Assembly: GCA_903822545.1 (NCBI GenBank)
Contig: CAIJPN010000134.1
Location: forward strand, 1-34,294
Length of the DNA stretch: 34,294 nucleotides
Origin: an uncultured Anaerolineae bacterium
Lineage (GTDB): Bacteria > Chloroflexota > Anaerolineae > Anaerolineales > Villigracilaceae
Direction of reading: 5' to 3'
The position numbers were made by a program, and so were the translations under genes. Under the pieces are notes generated by a model. It saw nothing but the letters and a program-made list of their open reading frames with translations, was not told the DNA's origin and made no database searches. Shown piece after piece: positions 26,201-34,294 of the stretch (positions are counted from its first letter, which is position 1; every line of letters begins with the position of its first letter).

Positions 26201-29200
26201 CGGTTTTGCCATCACACCTTGGATGCTGGCGCAAGCTGTGGCCGGGGATGCGCAATTTGACGCATCATTGCCACCGCTGGATGCTGGAATCACCATCCAA
26301 CCGCCGTTATTGAGCGAAAAATCCACACCTTGCAGGCCATCCGCGGTAGCGCTGACAATATAGGCTCCCAGGATATCATTTGCAACCAGTTCACCAGCGC
26401 TGGCCAGCCCATTTAGCGTGCTGCTGGCCTGGGTTGTGCGCGTGCCAGATGCGCTGAATACCCCGCTGGGGCCGCTTTCGGGCGCGGTGAATGTTACATT
26501 GATACCTGGAACCGGGTTGCCATAGACATCAACCACTATCACCGATAGTGGGGATGAACTGGAACTGTTGGGAATGATGCGCATGGAGTTGCCCTGAACC
26601 GGGTGCATGGCTGATGCCGCGCCAGGTGCGCTATGTTCATACGCGCCAATATCGCAAGGGATATTACGAGCAACGCCGCGCTGGTCGGTGGCCGGACAAG
26701 CCGCCGGGTTGGCAGCGTTGATGGCCGGGCTATCTGACGCAAGCGGATGCAGTCCTAAAACTTCAATGTAGGGGGCCAGGCCGGGGTTGACGTTGAATTG
26801 ATCGCCCTGCGCAGCAGTAACGGTGCATCCCAGCGTGGATTGGACAATGTTATTGCCCAGCGAGACGATATTTCCTCTGCAATCGGGGGCGTTCAGGAGT
26901 TGGGAAACGTTTTCAGCCAGGATGCTGTTTTGCAGGGTGGCTTTCCCTCTTGCCCAAATGCCATTACCGATGTTGCCAGTGATGGTGACATTGGTTAGGA
27001 AGGCATCACCACCATCCACCGTAATCCCGGCACCATATGTCAGTTCGCCAGTGGTGTTGCCATGAATGGTGCTGTTCGTAATGACCAGTGTTCCACCGGT
27101 GGTGTAAATTCCCCCCGCATAAGATGATGCGGTTGTGAATTGGCTTGTCCCCCGGTTATGATGGACAACACTGTTTTGAATGGTGAGATTCCCGTTACTG
27201 TAAATGCCAGAGTTACTCCCGTTTTGAACCATGAAATGATCCAACAGGGAGGTTGTTCCGCTGTTTGTGATGACCCGGCGCGCATTTTGCCCATCGACTA
27301 CAACATAACCCTTTTGGCTGGTGAAGCTGGCATCCCAACCGCCGAAGAAGGTCAGGTTTTTGGTGATTTTAACCACTTCATATACATATTCATCCCTGGT
27401 ATATGTGCCTTGCGCCACGAGTATTGTATCCCCGGACAGGGCTTTGCCAATTGCCCCCTGAATGGTCAGGCATGGGGTGGCAGGGGATGTGCAACTGTTC
27501 GCGTCCAGGCCGGTGGGGGATACATACCAGGCAAAATTTTCCTGGCTGAAAGTAACCGCGCTTACCCCGCCCGCGCTGGCTTTCACACTATAAGCGCCAA
27601 ACTCCCCGTTTGTTTTTAGCCGGGCCGAGGCTTTTCCGTTGATATCTGTAGTGATGGTTGTGGTGTTGGCACCAGTATCAATAAACAGGCCGCCTGGCCC
27701 ACTTTCAGGGGCGGTGAACGTCACCTGGACACCCGGGACGGGGCTGCCCAGTTTGTCAATGGCAACCACGTTCAACGAGTTGAGCATCGCCAGGTTGGGG
27801 GCCACACGCTGGCCTGAACCGCCGGAAATGAGCAGTTGGGTTGCTGCGCCAGGAAGAGTGTATTCAAACGAGCCAATATCACAGGCACCAACTCGCGGCG
27901 CACCACGCTGATCGGTGGCCGGGCAGGCTGCCGGGTTGGCGGCGTTGATGGCCGGGCTGGCCGGCTTCAGCGGGTAAAACCATAATCCTGGCAGGGGCGT
28001 TCCCAGTTGGGGCTCAACGCCAAACTGGTCTCCCGCTTGGGCCACAATGTCACAGCCCTGGATGGAATCTATGATGTTATTCCCCAGCGAAATAACTTTC
28101 CCCTTGCAATTGGGGCCATCTTGACCGGCAAAATTCCCGGCCACAATGCTGTTCTGGATAGTGATGGGATTGTTGTTGAAATGATAAATGCCACCGCCAT
28201 CATACGATGATGAATTATTGGTGATCGTGGAATTGATAACCGTCAGGCTGCCGTAGTAAGCAAAAATCCCGGCCCCCGTGCTACTGTAAGAAACAGTGTT
28301 GTGACTGACGGTGACGTTGATGAGCGTCAAATCACCATCGCTCCATATCCCGCCACCCGTATTTTGGATGACAGCGCTGTTGCGGACAATAAGCACTCCA
28401 GAGTTGCGAATTCCAGCCCCAGAAGCATGGAAACGGCCATTTTGGATAACGAATCGATCCACACTGGCAGGGTTTCCTGCAACCCCGCCGTAGACACTGA
28501 CCCCAATGTGGTTATCACCGCCATCGATGATTGTGTACCCATCCTGCGATGTGAAACCAGCATTCCACCCGCCCGAAAGATTGAGACTTTTCAGGAGATT
28601 AACTACCGGCGTCCCATAGACTCCGCCGATGGTATAGGTTTCTGCGCTAATTTTGATGGTGTCCCCATCTGCGGCTTTTTCCATTGCCGCACGGATGGTT
28701 GCGCAGGGTGCATCGGGCTTTTGGCAGCTGTTAGCATCATTCCCGGCTTGAGAGACAAACCATGACAGGTTTTGTACCGCCAGGTTGAGTGGGGTAAGCC
28801 CGGCAGAAGAAGCCACCAGGTTGTATATCCCTAATTCTGCATTGGCCGTAAAAGCCGAAAAAGTGGCAATGCCGTTTACATCGCTCACTGCCGAAGTAGT
28901 GTTGCTTCCGGTGTTTTCGAAAATGCCACTGCTGCCGCTGGATGGGGCGGTCAAGGTCACATTGATGCCCGGAATCGGGCTGCCTTTCACATCCAGGACA
29001 ATCACTTTGAAAACATGGACCTGACCGGGGGTCAGGGATTTTGGCCAACTATCGTAGGCAGCCAGCCGGGCTGCTGCGCCAGGCGTAGTGTATTCATACG
29101 CGCCCATATCACAGGTTCCCTGGCGAGCCGCGCCCCTCTGGTCTTTGGTGGGGCACCAGGCTGGGTTGGCGGTATTGATGGCCGGGCTGGTGGAGAGCAG

Positions 29201-32200
29201 CGGATGGTAGCCTTGTTCTGGCAAAAGCGAACTAAATTTTGCCGCAATGTTGAATTTATCCCCGATTTGAGCAGTGATTGCGCAATTTTTCGTTGTCCCG
29301 ATCAGGTTATAGCCAGCGGATGTGATTGTTCCGTAGTTGAAACAGTCTGGCCCCTCAGGAGAAGCTGTATTGCCAGCGATGATGCTGTTTTTGAGCGTTG
29401 CCTTTCCGCTGCTACCCACAAACAGACCGCCACCCTGCTGAGCACTGTGATTATTGATGATAGTGGTATTGGTTAGGACTGCATCTCCAGAATCGATAAG
29501 CACTCCCCCCCCTGAACTTGCATACGAGTTTCCACTGACGGTGACATTGGTCAGGATCAGGTTGCCCTGACTCTCGATACCTCCCATTGTATTATTTACA
29601 ACCGCGCTATCCAGTAGCGTCAGGGTTGTATAGTTGTTTGCATCGTTGTTAATGCCTCTCATTGAATTTCGGACAATAAACCGGGCGACTGTGGATGTTG
29701 CAGTGCTGTAAATGCCAGTACTCCTCCCCTGCCCGTCAACGATTGACATGCCATCTTGCTGGGTGAAGCCTGCATTCCAGCCTCCAGAAAGGGTCAGCTT
29801 TTTGTTAATATATACGGCAGTGCTGCTGCTATAAATACCACTTGCAACGCGCAGCGTATTCCCATTGGCAGCTTTGCCAATCGCGGCATTGATGGTAGCG
29901 CAGGGCGCTGTGGGTACTTTGCAAGAATTATTGTCATCCCCTCCAGGTGCAACAAACCACAGGATGTTTTCGATGTTGTAATTGACTTGATTCAATCCGC
30001 CAGCAGTTGCAACCACAGCATACAGCCCAGGTTGCGCATTGGCGGTCATCAGCGGGGATGTCGCCACACCGCCGCCATCGGTGGTTACAGAGACTACGTT
30101 TGTTCCGTTGCTGGCAAATGTGATGCTTGGGCCGCTGACAGGCGCGCTAAATGTAACATTCACACCTGGCACCGGGATGTTCATATTATCGAGAACAACT
30201 GCAACAAGCGGCCTGGCAAACACTGCCCCGCTGGAGGTTTCCTGCCCGCTGCCGCTGACAATAACCAGGCTGGATGGAAGGCCCGGCGACACATATTCAT
30301 ACGCGCCAATATCACAGATGCCATTGCGAGCTGTGCCGCGCTGGTCGGTACTCGGGCACGTGGCCGGATTTGCAGCATTAATAGCCGGGCTGGTTGCCAT
30401 CAGCGGGTGATAGCCCAAACCTGACAAGAAAGTGCCCAGCCCATGCGCCACATTGAACTTATCCCCGTCAACACTTGTAACTGTACAGCCAGCGGTTGAA
30501 CCAATCAGGTTATTGCCTTGCGATGATAGTGCACCAAAACAATCTGGGCCAGATGTGGCTGTATTGGCGGCGATCAGGCTGTTCTGGATGGTAATGCTCC
30601 CGGATGAGTGGTAAATGCCACCACCAGAAGCTGCCGTATTATTGGATACTGTAACGTTGGTCATTGTCAGGTTGCTCGCATAAACAGCAATGCCGCCACC
30701 ATTACCACTGGCTGTGTTATTACTCACGGTAACATTGACCAGCGATGCATTACCCTGGGATAAAGAGATGCCGGCCCCGTTGCTGCTACCAATATTATTG
30801 TGCACTACGCTATCACGAATTGTCAGGAACCCACCATTTTGGGAAATCCCCATGCTATTCCAGCGTATAGTGGTGTTTTTTATCTCCAGTTCACCATTGG
30901 TATAAATGCCTTCTGCGCTACTATTCTGAATAATAAATCGTTCAATGCTGACCGGCGCTGTCGAAATGTTTTGCAGCCCGCGTTTTGCTTTTTTCCCATC
31001 CACTACAACATACCCATCCTGACTGGTAAAACTGTTATTCCAACCACCCGATAGGGATACACCTTTGTTTATGATGACAACATAGCCATCGTAGCTACTA
31101 AGAGCAGTATCATATGTTCCCGACATTACCAGGATGCGGTCGCCGTTGGCGGCTTTGTAAACAGCTTTGCCGATGTTTGCACATGGTTCTGTTGGAGTTT
31201 TACAACTATTAGCATCATTCCCGGAGGGGGCAACATACCAGGTCAGGTTTTCTAGATTCAAAATTGCCGGGGTCAGACCATTGGCCGATGCAGTGACGAC
31301 ATATGTTCCATTTGCGGCATTGGCCGTGAAAGTAGGCGCGGTTGCAACACCGCTATCGTCAGTAAGTGCGCGGGAAACATTTGTCCCTGTATCTTTAAAA
31401 GTGCCACTGGCGCCGCTTTCTGGGGCAGTAAATGTCACGCTGAACCCTGGAACCGGGCTGCCCAGGTTATCGAGCACAGCAACCTGGAAGGCAGTAAATT
31501 CCTTGCCGGGAGAGACGTGCTGGCTTGCAGTGCTCACCATGTTCAGCTGCGCAGCAGGCCCGGGCGTCAGGTATTCATACGCGCCTATATCGCAAGTTCC
31601 CTGGCGGGTTGCGCCGCGCTGGTCAGTGGCCGGGCAGGTGGCCGGGTTGGCAGAATCGATGGCCGGGCTGGATGGCAGCAGGGGTAGATAACCCACAGCG
31701 GGCAGGAATGTTCCCAGGTTGGCAGTTACATTAAGTAAATCCCCAGTATTCGAGATAACCGTACAATTGGTTGTGATGCCAATCAGGTTATATCCCTGTG
31801 ATGTTAATGTCCCATTGCAATCTGGTCCGAATGATGAAGACACTGTATTGCCTGCAATAATACTGTTCTGAATACTGCTTGCACCAGAAATACCAGCACC
31901 CCCATAGGCGCGATTCCCGCTAATGGTGCTATTCAGAATGGAAACATTCCCACTTTCGTTATAAACCCCCCCACCATAGTAATAGTAGTAGTTGTTACTG
32001 ATGGTGGAATTAATAATAGACAGGTTGGAATAATAATAATTATGGATTCCACCATATTTATTATTATTGATGCTGCTATTTTGAATGGTCAGATTTCCTC
32101 TGTTGTAGATACCGCGATAATACATCCCATTTCGAACGATAAATTTATCCAGCATGGTTGTGACAGCTGTGTTATTGGCAATACCGCCTCTGGTGCTTTG

Positions 32201-33364
32201 TCCGTCGATGACACTATACCCATCCTGGCTGCTAAAATTGGCATTCCAACCGCCCAAAAGAGTCAGGTTTTTGTCAATTGTTACAACATAATCTCCACTG
32301 GCAGATGTGTACGTTCCCGCCGCCACATAGACAGTATCCCCTGCCGTAGCCTGGGAAATGGCATAGTTAATAGTGGCGCAGGGGGTCACAGAAACGCTAC
32401 AATCTCCGCTGTCACTGCCGCTGGCGCTGCTGACATATCGATTTACCCCAGATAACCCAACAACATCTTCGCTGCCATTAATTGGGACCGATGTCGAGTC
32501 AGGTGTGGTAACTATGTTTTCTATCGGTAAAGGAGTCGGTGAAGGTTCTGGCGTAGTTGTCTCGGTAACGGGCAATGTTTCAACAGGGGTGGCTGTTTCA
32601 GTGGGAAGGATATCCTGTTTGGCAAGCGCAGCATTCCAGCTTGTATCCACTTGATTGAAGTGCAAGCTGATTCCCCCTGTTTTGGCATTGACCAACACCA
32701 ACTCGCGCAAGGGCTGGCTTTCATTGGATGCCGTCACTTCCATACGCCATACCAGTTCTGTCGGACGGGTGCTGGGCATCAAAAGATTTTCATCAAAAAC
32801 CCACAGGGCGGGCTGGGTTACCTGATAATCGCTTTCCTTCCCCCCATACCACTTTGCAGCCAACTGCCCAACGCTGGTGGATGCTTCATTGGCAGTGATT
32901 TGGGGAATAATATCAAGGGAAAGCCCGGGGGATACTTCCCCGCTCATCGAATATAACTCACCCCAACGACCGGAATTCACCATCAATTCCCCACCCACCA
33001 CCGGGATACCGTTATACATTTGTTGATAGCGGCTATTGGTGCGGCCTTGTCCTGTGGCAGTTTCCTGGCTCAAAACCAAATCACGAGCCGGGTTTTTAAT
33101 CCCAAATTCGGGGGCAAACTTTTCTAGAAGAGTTTCTACCCGCTGCTGGCCGGATAATCCATCAGCCATTGCGCCGGAATCTTTGATTGGGGCTGTTCCA
33201 CTACCACTTATGAGCGTCACCCGGTTGCTGACTGAATTGCGCCAGCGTTGGATGCCATCATTGCCCTGTGCGACTGCAAGACCTGGCTGTGCTGCATTGA
33301 ACAGGGTTGTCAAAATGACCAAAACGGCAATGATTCTGTTTAGAAAGGAATATTTTGCTGACAT
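23261..33364 (-). CDS. Giant secreted M4 (thermolysin-like) metalloprotease with six beta-helix modules inserted before the catalytic domain
   Basis: A 3,367-aa protein; ATG 33364 is preceded by GAGGGTGAC. Residues 1-33 are a signal peptide. An FTP propeptide (about 70-150, YQQMYNGIPVVGGELMV) and a PepSY-like part (to about 245) are followed by a Thr/Pro linker. Six modules start near residues 308, 708, 1136, 1536, 1945 and 2358. Each has a GNDANSC-like start, a parallel beta-helix and a CDIGAYEY end, and modules 1-5 are followed by an Ig-like (Big_1-type) domain. The M4 catalytic domain (about 2683-2975) has HELTH near 2791, the zinc-ligand Glu in GAINESLSD and the catalytic His region GGVHTNSGINNKA, so it should be active. 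A jelly-roll-like domain (about 2990-3175) and a DNRLRE-like domain end the protein. Probably an extracellular or surface protease; substrates unknown. Confidence 0.9.
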   Translation of the reverse strand: MSAKYSFLNRIIAVLVILTTLFNAAQPGLAVAQGNDGIQRWRNSVSNRVTLISGSGTAPIKDSGAMADGLSGQQRVETLLEKFAPEFGIKNPARDLVLSQETATGQGRTNSRYQQMYNGIPVVGGELMVNSGRWGELYSMSGEVSPGLSLDIIPQITANEASTSVGQLAAKWYGGKESDYQVTQPALWVFDENLLMPSTRPTELVWRMEVTASNESQPLRELVLVNAKTGGISLHFNQVDTSWNAALAKQDILPTETATPVETLPVTETTTPEPSPTPLPIENIVTTPDSTSVPINGSEDVVGLSGVNRYVSSASGSDSGDCSVSVTPCATINYAISQATAGDTVYVAAGTYTSASGDYVVTIDKNLTLLGGWNANFSSQDGYSVIDGQSTRGGIANNTAVTTMLDKFIVRNGMYYRGIYNRGNLTIQNSSINNNKYGGIHNYYYSNLSIINSTISNNYYYYYGGGVYNESGNVSILNSTISGNRAYGGAGISGASSIQNSIIAGNTVSSSFGPDCNGTLTSQGYNLIGITTNCTVISNTGDLLNVTANLGTFLPAVGYLPLLPSSPAIDSANPATCPATDQRGATRQGTCDIGAYEYLTPGPAAQLNMVSTASQHVSPGKEFTAFQVAVLDNLGSPVPGFSVTFTAPESGASGTFKDTGTNVSRALTDDSGVATAPTFTANAANGTYVVTASANGLTPAILNLENLTWYVAPSGNDANSCKTPTEPCANIGKAVYKAANGDRILVMSGTYDTALSSYDGYVVIINKGVSLSGGWNNSFTSQDGYVVVDGKKAKRGLQNISTAPVSIERFIIQNSSAEGIYTNGELEIKNTTIRWNSMGISQNGGFLTIRDSVVHNNIGSSNGAGISLSQGNASLVNVTVSNNTASGNGGGIAVYASNLTMTNVTVSNNTAASGGGIYHSSGSITIQNSLIAANTATSGPDCFGALSSQGNNLIGSTAGCTVTSVDGDKFNVAHGLGTFLSGLGYHPLMATSPAINAANPATCPSTDQRGTARNGICDIGAYEYVSPGLPSSLVIVSGSGQETSSGAVFARPLVAVVLDNMNIPVPGVNVTFSAPVSGPSITFASNGTNVVSVTTDGGGVATSPLMTANAQPGLYAVVATAGGLNQVNYNIENILWFVAPGGDDNNSCKVPTAPCATINAAIGKAANGNTLRVASGIYSSSTAVYINKKLTLSGGWNAGFTQQDGMSIVDGQGRSTGIYSTATSTVARFIVRNSMRGINNDANNYTTLTLLDSAVVNNTMGGIESQGNLILTNVTVSGNSYASSGGGVLIDSGDAVLTNTTIINNHSAQQGGGLFVGSSGKATLKNSIIAGNTASPEGPDCFNYGTITSAGYNLIGTTKNCAITAQIGDKFNIAAKFSSLLPEQGYHPLLSTSPAINTANPAWCPTKDQRGAARQGTCDMGAYEYTTPGAAARLAAYDSWPKSLTPGQVHVFKVIVLDVKGSPIPGINVTLTAPSSGSSGIFENTGSNTTSAVSDVNGIATFSAFTANAELGIYNLVASSAGLTPLNLAVQNLSWFVSQAGNDANSCQKPDAPCATIRAAMEKAADGDTIKISAETYTIGGVYGTPVVNLLKSLNLSGGWNAGFTSQDGYTIIDGGDNHIGVSVYGGVAGNPASVDRFVIQNGRFHASGAGIRNSGVLIVRNSAVIQNTGGGIWSDGDLTLINVTVSHNTVSYSSTGAGIFAYYGSLTVINSTITNNSSSYDGGGIYHFNNNPITIQNSIVAGNFAGQDGPNCKGKVISLGNNIIDSIQGCDIVAQAGDQFGVEPQLGTPLPGLWFYPLKPASPAINAANPAACPATDQRGAPRVGACDIGSFEYTLPGAATQLLISGGSGQRVAPNLAMLNSLNVVAIDKLGSPVPGVQVTFTAPESGPGGLFIDTGANTTTITTDINGKASARLKTNGEFGAYSVKASAGGVSAVTFSQENFAWYVSPTGLDANSCTSPATPCLTIQGAIGKALSGDTILVAQGTYTRDEYVYEVVKITKNLTFFGGWDASFTSQKGYVVVDGQNARRVITNSGTTSLLDHFMVQNGSNSGIYSNGNLTIQNSVVHHNRGTSQFTTASSYAGGIYTTGGTLVITNSTIHGNTTGELTYGAGITVDGGDAFLTNVTITGNIGNGIWARGKATLQNSILAENVSQLLNAPDCRGNIVSLGNNIVQSTLGCTVTAAQGDQFNVNPGLAPYIEVLGLHPLASDSPAINAANPAACPATDQRGVARNIPCDIGAYEHSAPGAASAMHPVQGNSMRIIPNSSSSSPLSVIVVDVYGNPVPGINVTFTAPESGPSGVFSASGTRTTQASSTLNGLASAGELVANDILGAYIVSATADGLQGVDFSLNNGGWMVIPASSGGNDASNCASPATACASIQGVMAKPNFRDGDPIWISVGEFGSASDTLAISISRPVAIYGGWNMDFTKQIGASIIYDSFRAGSDLEDITLDHLTIKNTNNTGIYSYFANLHIYNTTISYNTGGIYLSESSLEMVNSTISSNGALTGSNIQYALHFDHDYNTDAQVWIVNSTIVDNLKLNGAAIHNSATGTHPIHLRNSVVAKNKLSANISLDCEGYLALEGYNIIGHTEGLCILVSVTSTDRIGSGYYSNGQWISNTIDPGLGPLTDFGNGVWANSVPLGSLVIDNGGPSQPENGLNTCQVTDQRGLARPQGSACDIGAIEYQFNRADTLLLKTYSAQNTTDLGSQLICDQSDLSCAAAGSDQHAKMAHKFAAGTYQLYKTKYNRNSLDNQGIELLSSVHYRTGYDNAFWNGYMMIYGDAHGFALADDVVAHELTHGVTQNESNLFYYYQSGAINESLSDLWGEYYDQTNEQGNDAAAIKWQIGEDVSGLGAFRSMSNPPAFSDPDKMSSPNYAKGIDDNGGVHTNSGINNKAVSLMVDGGAFNAKTVAPLGWEKTAAIYYETSINMLASGADYSDLYYALQQACTNLIGQKSIVPDDCLQVKNALDAVEMNSQPAKNFNSHAPTCGTGQPVSFVFLDNLENGSSNWMFQAGTRQRWQVDSPYGTYVHSGIHSLFAADSPAAITDAVASIQSVLVPPKAYLQFWHAYDFETAAGSITKYYDGGVVEYSTDNGVTWQDASLLIDHNGYNGSIYSGWNNPLKGKPAFVSSSHGYISTHLNLSPLVGKMVAFRWRMGLDDLGSSLGWWIDDVSIFTCTNTLTFTARSSGAEDGWILETSETSNKGGSINTSGTSLFVGDAVGDKQYRAILSFNTAGLPDNAVIVGATLSLKKQALVGTDPFLTHQGLKFDIRKSYFGTASTLIGSDFQAPPSLMTAGGFLSKPINSWYYAVLNTDASALVNKIGLTQFRFRFAKDDNDDNGSDYLAFSSGNSSSASARPTLLIEYYVP
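25310..32440 (-). repeat. Six intragenic beta-helix modules of about 1.2-1.3 kb
   Basis: The conserved end motif CDIGAYEY recurs near 31575, 30296, 29092, 27861, 26635 and 25315, a spacing of about 1.2-1.3 kb. The copies are diverged, so this is an old duplication series, with the last module the most different. Conserved Cys residues near the start and end of each module suggest disulfides. Confidence 0.8.
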
Positions 33365-33552
33365 GTCACCCTCAAGAAAACGGATCTGAAGTATAAAAAT
33401 GGTTCCCCACTATCCAATCTTGGTGCAAAGATAGTGAAAAAGATCGAATAGTTATCACTCATTCAGAACAAAACTTTATACCTTTTATTTGTGATTTAGT
33501 GAACTATTGAGTTGGCTTCGAAATTATACCTCCCCTAACCTTTAAATATATG

Positions 33553-33587
33553 AGACATTTGCCTATAAAAACATGAGACAAATGTCT
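33553..33587. repeat. Inverted repeat AGACATTTG / CAAATGTCT with embedded direct repeat
   Basis: Nine-base perfect arms (33553-33561, 33579-33587) with 17 bases between. ATGAGACA also occurs as a direct repeat at 33550-33557 and 33573-33580. It lies in the AT-rich 283-base gap between the giant protease gene and the third recombinase, which holds no gene. It may be a recombinase or transposase end site, or an operator. Confidence 0.45.
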
Positions 33588-33647
33588 ATGACTTGAGCAA
33601 ATAATGTGCAGCGTCGAGAACAATAATACGCTAAGTCTAATAAACTT

Positions 33648-34294
33648 CTATGTGGCCATCAACCTAAACAACACCTCATACTCCTGCTTCGGGATCACCT
33701 TCACCACATCCCCAGTCTCGAAATCATAGACCACCTGCCTCAAGATGATCTGGCAGAGCTCCTGCTTCTCATCCATCGTGGCCGCGCGCCAGGCGGTTTG
33801 CAGGTTGGCCAGCACCGCCCCGGCCTGGCGCATTTCGTGCGGGGTGAGTTGCTCCAGCGCATCCAGTTGGGATTGCAGGGCCTCGACTTCGCGCCAGAAG
33901 GTGCGCTCATCGTCTTCGTACATCCCGCGCTTGTAGGCTTCGCGCATCCGGCGCATCTCGCTTTTGAGACGCGCCTTTTCCTTTTGCGGGTCGATCTCAT
34001 CCTTCTTGGCGTTCAGGATTTCCTGCAAGTCGGCCTGCCAGGTCTTGGGAAGCACCAGCTTTTCCATCAGCTCGGAGATTTTTGCTTCCACCACATCGGC
34101 GCGGACGCTTTTGCCGTCATGGCGGCAGTGACTGCCCACCAGCCGGGATGAATCACGATAGTAGCGGCCACTTTTGGCGCTCTGGGCACGCATCCGGTGG
34201 CCACATTCAGCGCAGACGATGATGCCCGAGAGCAGGTACACCCGCCGGGTGACCTGGTTCGAGTTGATCTGCCGCCTGCGCTCGGCGCGGATGG
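33648..34294 (-). CDS. Large serine recombinase 3, C-terminal part (5' end outside the window)
   Basis: The frame is open from the window edge to the stop at 33648. The GTG at 34241 is not a real start, because coding sequence (INSNQVTRRVYLLSG) continues upstream of it. Visible are the end of the recombinase domain, a zinc ribbon (CAECGHRM...YYRD...CRHDG) and a long charged coiled coil (residues rich in Arg, Glu and Lys), then a beta-rich tail. The catalytic domain would lie beyond the window. It differs from recombinases 1 and 2 in the ribbon and coiled coil, so it is not a recent copy of either. Confidence 0.85.
   Translation of the reverse strand, partial: IRAERRRQINSNQVTRRVYLLSGIIVCAECGHRMRAQSAKSGRYYRDSSRLVGSHCRHDGKSVRADVVEAKISELMEKLVLPKTWQADLQEILNAKKDEIDPQKEKARLKSEMRRMREAYKRGMYEDDERTFWREVEALQSQLDALEQLTPHEMRQAGAVLANLQTAWRAATMDEKQELCQIILRQVVYDFETGDVVKVIPKQEYEVLFRLMAT

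Noticed and set aside
28301-28765. Plus-strand ORFs of 100-220 codons opposite the giant protease gene
   Set aside because: Several such ORFs occur along 23628-32956, all antisense to a continuous 3,367-codon frame with clear domains and none with a family resemblance.

Overview
The window most resembles a chromosomal accessory region of a Chloroflexota bacterium, probably class Anaerolineae. That placement is inferred from protein style: very long Thr/Pro 'PPTATYTFTP'-type linkers, choice-of-anchor-Q beta-helices, FG-GAP repeats and thermolysin-like proteases with DNRLRE-type C-termini. No rRNA, tRNA or CRISPR array was seen.

Region 1 (about 299-8371, minus strand) is a complete diversity-generating retroelement (DGR). 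In transcription order it holds target gene 2 (8326-5204), a reverse transcriptase (5066-4005), the accessory protein Avd (4012-3677), the template repeat TR (3648-3518) and target gene 1 (3201-379). Both targets are STAND/NACHT NTPases whose C-terminal sensor is a formylglycine-generating-enzyme/C-type-lectin-fold domain, and each ends in a variable repeat (VR). Aligned base by base, VR1 differs from TR at 16 positions and VR2 at 22, and every difference is at a TR adenine on the coding strand. This is the DGR mutagenesis signature. The two targets have different N-termini (two transmembrane helices versus a soluble helical region) but closely related sensors. They therefore look like NLR-type signalling ATPases with hypervariable recognition surfaces, a likely conflict or recognition system. 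This is the most important content of the window.

Region 2 (about 8470-15005, plus strand) is a recombinase region. It holds a 45-aa leader ORF, a large serine recombinase split by a frame change, a minus-strand HTH regulator, and a second large serine recombinase interrupted by a complete 2,456-bp group II intron with its own RT/maturase-HNH protein. Removing the intron at 11395-13850 restores a 522-codon recombinase that aligns without gaps to the first recombinase across the junction.

Region 3 (15151-33364, minus strand) holds an AAA/DUF4143 ATPase and two giant secreted proteins. One is a 2,152-aa mosaic of beta-helices, FG-GAP repeats, a lamin-tail domain, a CARDB domain and a DNRLRE-like domain. 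The other is a 3,367-aa M4 metalloprotease in which six beta-helix modules separate the propeptide from an intact catalytic domain. The window closes with the C-terminal part of a third serine recombinase (33648-34294), so the area between the recombinases has probably been assembled by repeated insertions.
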